From a virus, in IMG/VR virus record IMGVR_UViG_3300038696_000313, positions 1 to 23,048 of that record: a stretch of DNA of 23,048 nt. The stretch is one strand, 5' to 3'. Positions 21,839-23,048 of this stretch are shown here, in pieces (the stretch's first letter is position 1; each line of letters begins with the position of its first letter). The translations under genes were made by a program, and so were the position numbers. Below the pieces are notes generated by a model. The model saw nothing but the letters and a program-made list of their open reading frames with translations, did no database searches and had not been told where the DNA came from.

Positions 21839-22015
21839 CTTCGCCTTGTCCTATCCTTGTCATGCGTGATCCGAACACGCGTATCCGTTCAGGCCCTGAG
21901 GTGAAGACGGCGGTCGACCTTACTCAGTATCGGTCCTGCAAGACCCTTGCTGACACGATCCGACCGCCGCCATGGCCCGCCATAAATGGCGTGGCGGGCC
22001 ATGGCTCCCGATTAC
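21839..22015 (-). ncRNA. Putative IS110 bridge RNA region
   Basis: IS110-group elements encode their guide (bridge) RNA in the noncoding end upstream of the transposase, which here is this stretch read on -. It can fold: CGGCGGTCG (21908-21916) pairs with CGACCGCCG (21961-21969), enclosing about 44 nt that could display guide loops, and a 13-bp hairpin lies at 21970-22004. CAGTATCGGTC (21925-21935) matches the IS left junction at 20888-20898 at 9 of 11 positions. Ends and loops are not determined; this is inference from location and foldability. Confidence 0.35.
21970..22004. repeat. Perfect 13-bp inverted repeat with an inner alternative hairpin
   Basis: CCATGGCCCGCCA (21970-21982) and TGGCGGGCCATGG (21992-22004) are perfect complements around 9 nt. 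Inside, CGCCAT (21978-21983) and ATGGCG (21986-21991) form a second, mutually exclusive stem. No T-tract follows on either strand, so it is not a standard terminator. It lies near the right end of the IS110 element. Confidence 0.7.
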
Positions 22016-22042
22016 CCCGAGAACCAAGGAAATCATAAGACA

Positions 22043-22480
22043 ATGCTGACCCTCGATCTGACGAATGCACCCCGCTGGCACGACCTCGCGCCGGGCGTAC
22101 GGGTGCAGCTGCGTCCACTAACCACGGCGCTGATGGTTGCGACGCGCAGCGATGCGGCTGTCGAGGCGGTCCCGGCAGACGCTTCCGACGAGGAACGCGC
22201 CGTTGCCTTCGCCAAGGCGCTGGCGCGGCGGGCCGTGCTTGCATGGGAGGGCATCGGTGATGCGGATGGCAACGTGATCGACCCAAATCCGGAAGCCATC
22301 GACGCGCTCTTGGATATCTGGCCGATATTCGAGGCCTTTCAGTTGACCTATGTCTCCAAGGGCTTGCTGCTGGAACAGGAAAAAAACGTCTCCGCGCCCT
22401 TGCCGAATGGTCCTTCGGCGGGGGCGAGCGATACTGTGAAGCCTGCACGCAAACCTGCCAAGACTGCCCGGCGCGGCTGA
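22043..22480 (+). CDS. Tail assembly chaperone (gpG-like), zero-frame product
   Basis: A 145-residue protein starting MLTLDLTNAPRWHDLAPGVRVQLRPLT, with AAGGAA at about 22026-22031 as ribosome site; an upstream in-frame ATG at 21986 lies in the hairpin and is rejected. It is placed between tail tube and tape measure, where siphoviruses encode their gpG/gpGT chaperones. The visible middle (EERAVAFAKALARRAVLAWEGIGDADGN) matches tail-assembly chaperones of alphaproteobacterial phages. The last 30 residues after EQEKN are low-complexity (NVSAPLPNGPSAGAS) and look like read-out of the zero frame past a frameshift site. It would coat the tape-measure protein before tail-tube assembly. Confidence 0.75.
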   Translation: MLTLDLTNAPRWHDLAPGVRVQLRPLTTALMVATRSDAAVEAVPADASDEERAVAFAKALARRAVLAWEGIGDADGNVIDPNPEAIDALLDIWPIFEAFQLTYVSKGLLLEQEKNVSAPLPNGPSAGASDTVKPARKPAKTARRG

Positions 22481-22707
22481 ACCGACCCACCACCTTTGAA
22501 GGCTGGCAGGTCTGGGACCTGGTCGGTCGTCTCGGCGGCCAGCTCCGCGTGCTGCCGGGCGCGGTGATCGGATGGGACATGTCGGCGGCACTGGCACTCG
22601 GTGAAGCCCTCGGCATCCCGCCTCTGGCCATGGCTGAACTGCTGCCCGTCATCGAAGCGGTGATGGTCACCAAACTCAACGAACAGATGGATCATTCACA
22701 TGGCTGA
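22043..22707 (+). CDS. Tail assembly chaperone G-T fusion made by -1 ribosomal frameshift
   Basis: After AAC at 22385-22387 a slip of -1 continues at CGT (22387) and stays open to TGA at 22705-22707, giving 115 + 106 = 221 residues. The -1 part reads RLRALAEWSFGGGERY, then cysteines in CEAC-x3-C-x2-C, then FEGWQVWDLVGRLGGQLRV and a helical GEALGIPPLAMAELLPVIEAVM end. This second half reads as a conserved domain, yet it has no ATG, GTG or TTG before the FEGW segment, so it must be reached by frameshifting or by rare initiation. The lambda G/GT pair works the same way: the G part binds tape measure and the T part recruits tail-tube subunits. The stop overlaps the tape-measure start by 8 bp. Confidence 0.75.
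22381..22426 (+). promoter_or_regulatory. Programmed -1 frameshift signal: slippery heptamer plus stem-loop
   Basis: The heptamer A AAA AAC is at 22381-22387, in register with the chaperone codons (GAA AAA AAC). After a 7-nt spacer a hairpin pairs 22395-22407 with 22414-22426 over the loop TGGTCC; the stem is 13 bp with two G-T wobbles near the middle. Slippery site, spacer and stem are all in the range known for bacterial and phage frameshift signals. Confidence 0.8.
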
Positions 22708-23048
22708 AAAGCGCGTTTCTGTCCGACTTGCCGCAGTCGGCGGCCGACAGGTGCGCGCCGAGCTGGAAGGCGTGGGCGAAGCCGGGGCTCGTGGGTTCGG
22801 TCGGCTCAGCCGGGAGATGGAAGCGGCCAACACCCGCCTCGCGGCGTTTTCCCGTCGTGTTACGGTGGCTGCCGCTGCCGCCGTGGCCGCCGCCGCCGCT
22901 GCTGGCGTGGCGATGGTGCGTTCCGGGCTGCAAACGGTGGATGCGCAGGCAAAGCTTGCGCAATCGCTCGGCACGACAGTGGCTTCGATCCAGACGCTGG
23001 AGCGCGCGGGTGAACTCGCGGGCGTCTCCATCTCCGGGATCGAACAGG
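22700..23048 (+). CDS. Phage tail tape measure protein (3' truncated by window)
   Basis: The ATG at 22700 overlaps the -1 frame stop at 22705-22707, and the frame is open to the end of the window (116 residues visible). It begins MAEKRVSVRLAAVGGRQVRAELEGVG and continues with a helical GRLSREMEAANTRLAAFSRRVT, a very alanine/valine-rich stretch (about 53-69), and a VDAQAKLAQSLGTTVASIQTLERAGELAGVS segment typical of tape-measure N-termini. Position after the chaperone pair is diagnostic. It sets tail length and is threaded through the tube. The ribosome site is weak, so translational coupling to the frameshift product is likely. The opposite-strand frames here are shadows of its alanine-rich codons. 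Confidence 0.85.
   Translation, partial: MAEKRVSVRLAAVGGRQVRAELEGVGEAGARGFGRLSREMEAANTRLAAFSRRVTVAAAAAVAAAAAAGVAMVRSGLQTVDAQAKLAQSLGTTVASIQTLERAGELAGVSISGIEQ

Larger units (their letters stand above)
20890..22020 (-). mobile_element. IS110-family insertion sequence (approximate ends)
   Basis: A complete IS110-type transposase gene on - plus a noncoding part on its upstream side lies between the tail-tube gene and the tail-assembly chaperone gene. The left end must be within a few bases of 20890, since the tail-tube stop (20889) and transposase stop (20897) nearly touch. The right end lies somewhere between about 21839 and the ribosome site at about 22026. No obvious terminal inverted repeats or target duplication were found, which is normal for IS110. 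Exact ends need an uninterrupted copy. Confidence 0.75.

Noticed and set aside
21970-22004. Rho-independent terminator
   Set aside because: The stem is strong but no T-tract follows on either strand.
1-23048. tRNA genes, attachment sites, integrase or lysis genes
   Set aside because: None recognised in the window; the integrase, repressor and lysis parts of the phage must lie outside it.

Overview
The window is the interior of a tailed-phage (siphovirus-type) prophage or phage genome from a high-GC alphaproteobacterium. Base composition, codon use and the protein set (DUF6511, DUF6362, DUF6441, DUF7220-like proteins, a lambda-type terminase, a protease-capsid fusion) point to the Rhodobacterales (Paracoccus/Rhodobacter-like). 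Family names come from recognising protein sequences; no database search was run.

Left third (1-8866, all + strand) is the replication and DNA-modification block. It holds the tail of a helicase, a DUF6511 protein, a PD-(D/E)XK nuclease with Cas4/AddB-type cysteines, a primase-helicase, a RuvC-like resolvase, two small proteins, a ParB-methyltransferase fusion and a cytosine-C5 methyltransferase. Many junctions are ATGA or similar stop/start overlaps, as in a translationally coupled operon. A 0.4-kb gap after the primase-helicase gene (4087-4496) holds about seven copies of a GAACAC-type repeat in both orientations plus a large hairpin, which is a good candidate for the phage replication origin. 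The cytosine methyltransferase gene is overlapped along its whole length by a second reading frame. That frame carries WPTP repeats and a C-terminal motif found in other phage proteins, and it is the frame whose stop couples to the next gene.

Middle (8946-10875) is an accessory and regulatory block: a SAM-dependent methyltransferase on +, then three genes on - (DUF3489 and two small unknowns), ending at an AT-rich divergent region with short inverted repeats just before the late operon.

Right half (10876-23048) is the morphogenesis operon: small and large terminase, gpW-like joiner, portal, protease-major capsid fusion with an internal start, terminator-like hairpin, DUF2190, head-tail joining proteins, tail terminator-like protein, tail tube, tail assembly chaperone and the start of the tape measure. 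The chaperone has a textbook -1 frameshift signal (A AAA AAC, 7-nt spacer, 13-bp stem) joining it to a second domain that lacks its own start codon. Two insertions break this operon, both on the - strand: an Abi-alpha (DUF4393) gene, probably a defence moron, and an IS110-family element directly after the tail-tube gene. The IS has a structured noncoding end where a bridge RNA would be expected. The IS may make the prophage defective in tail assembly.
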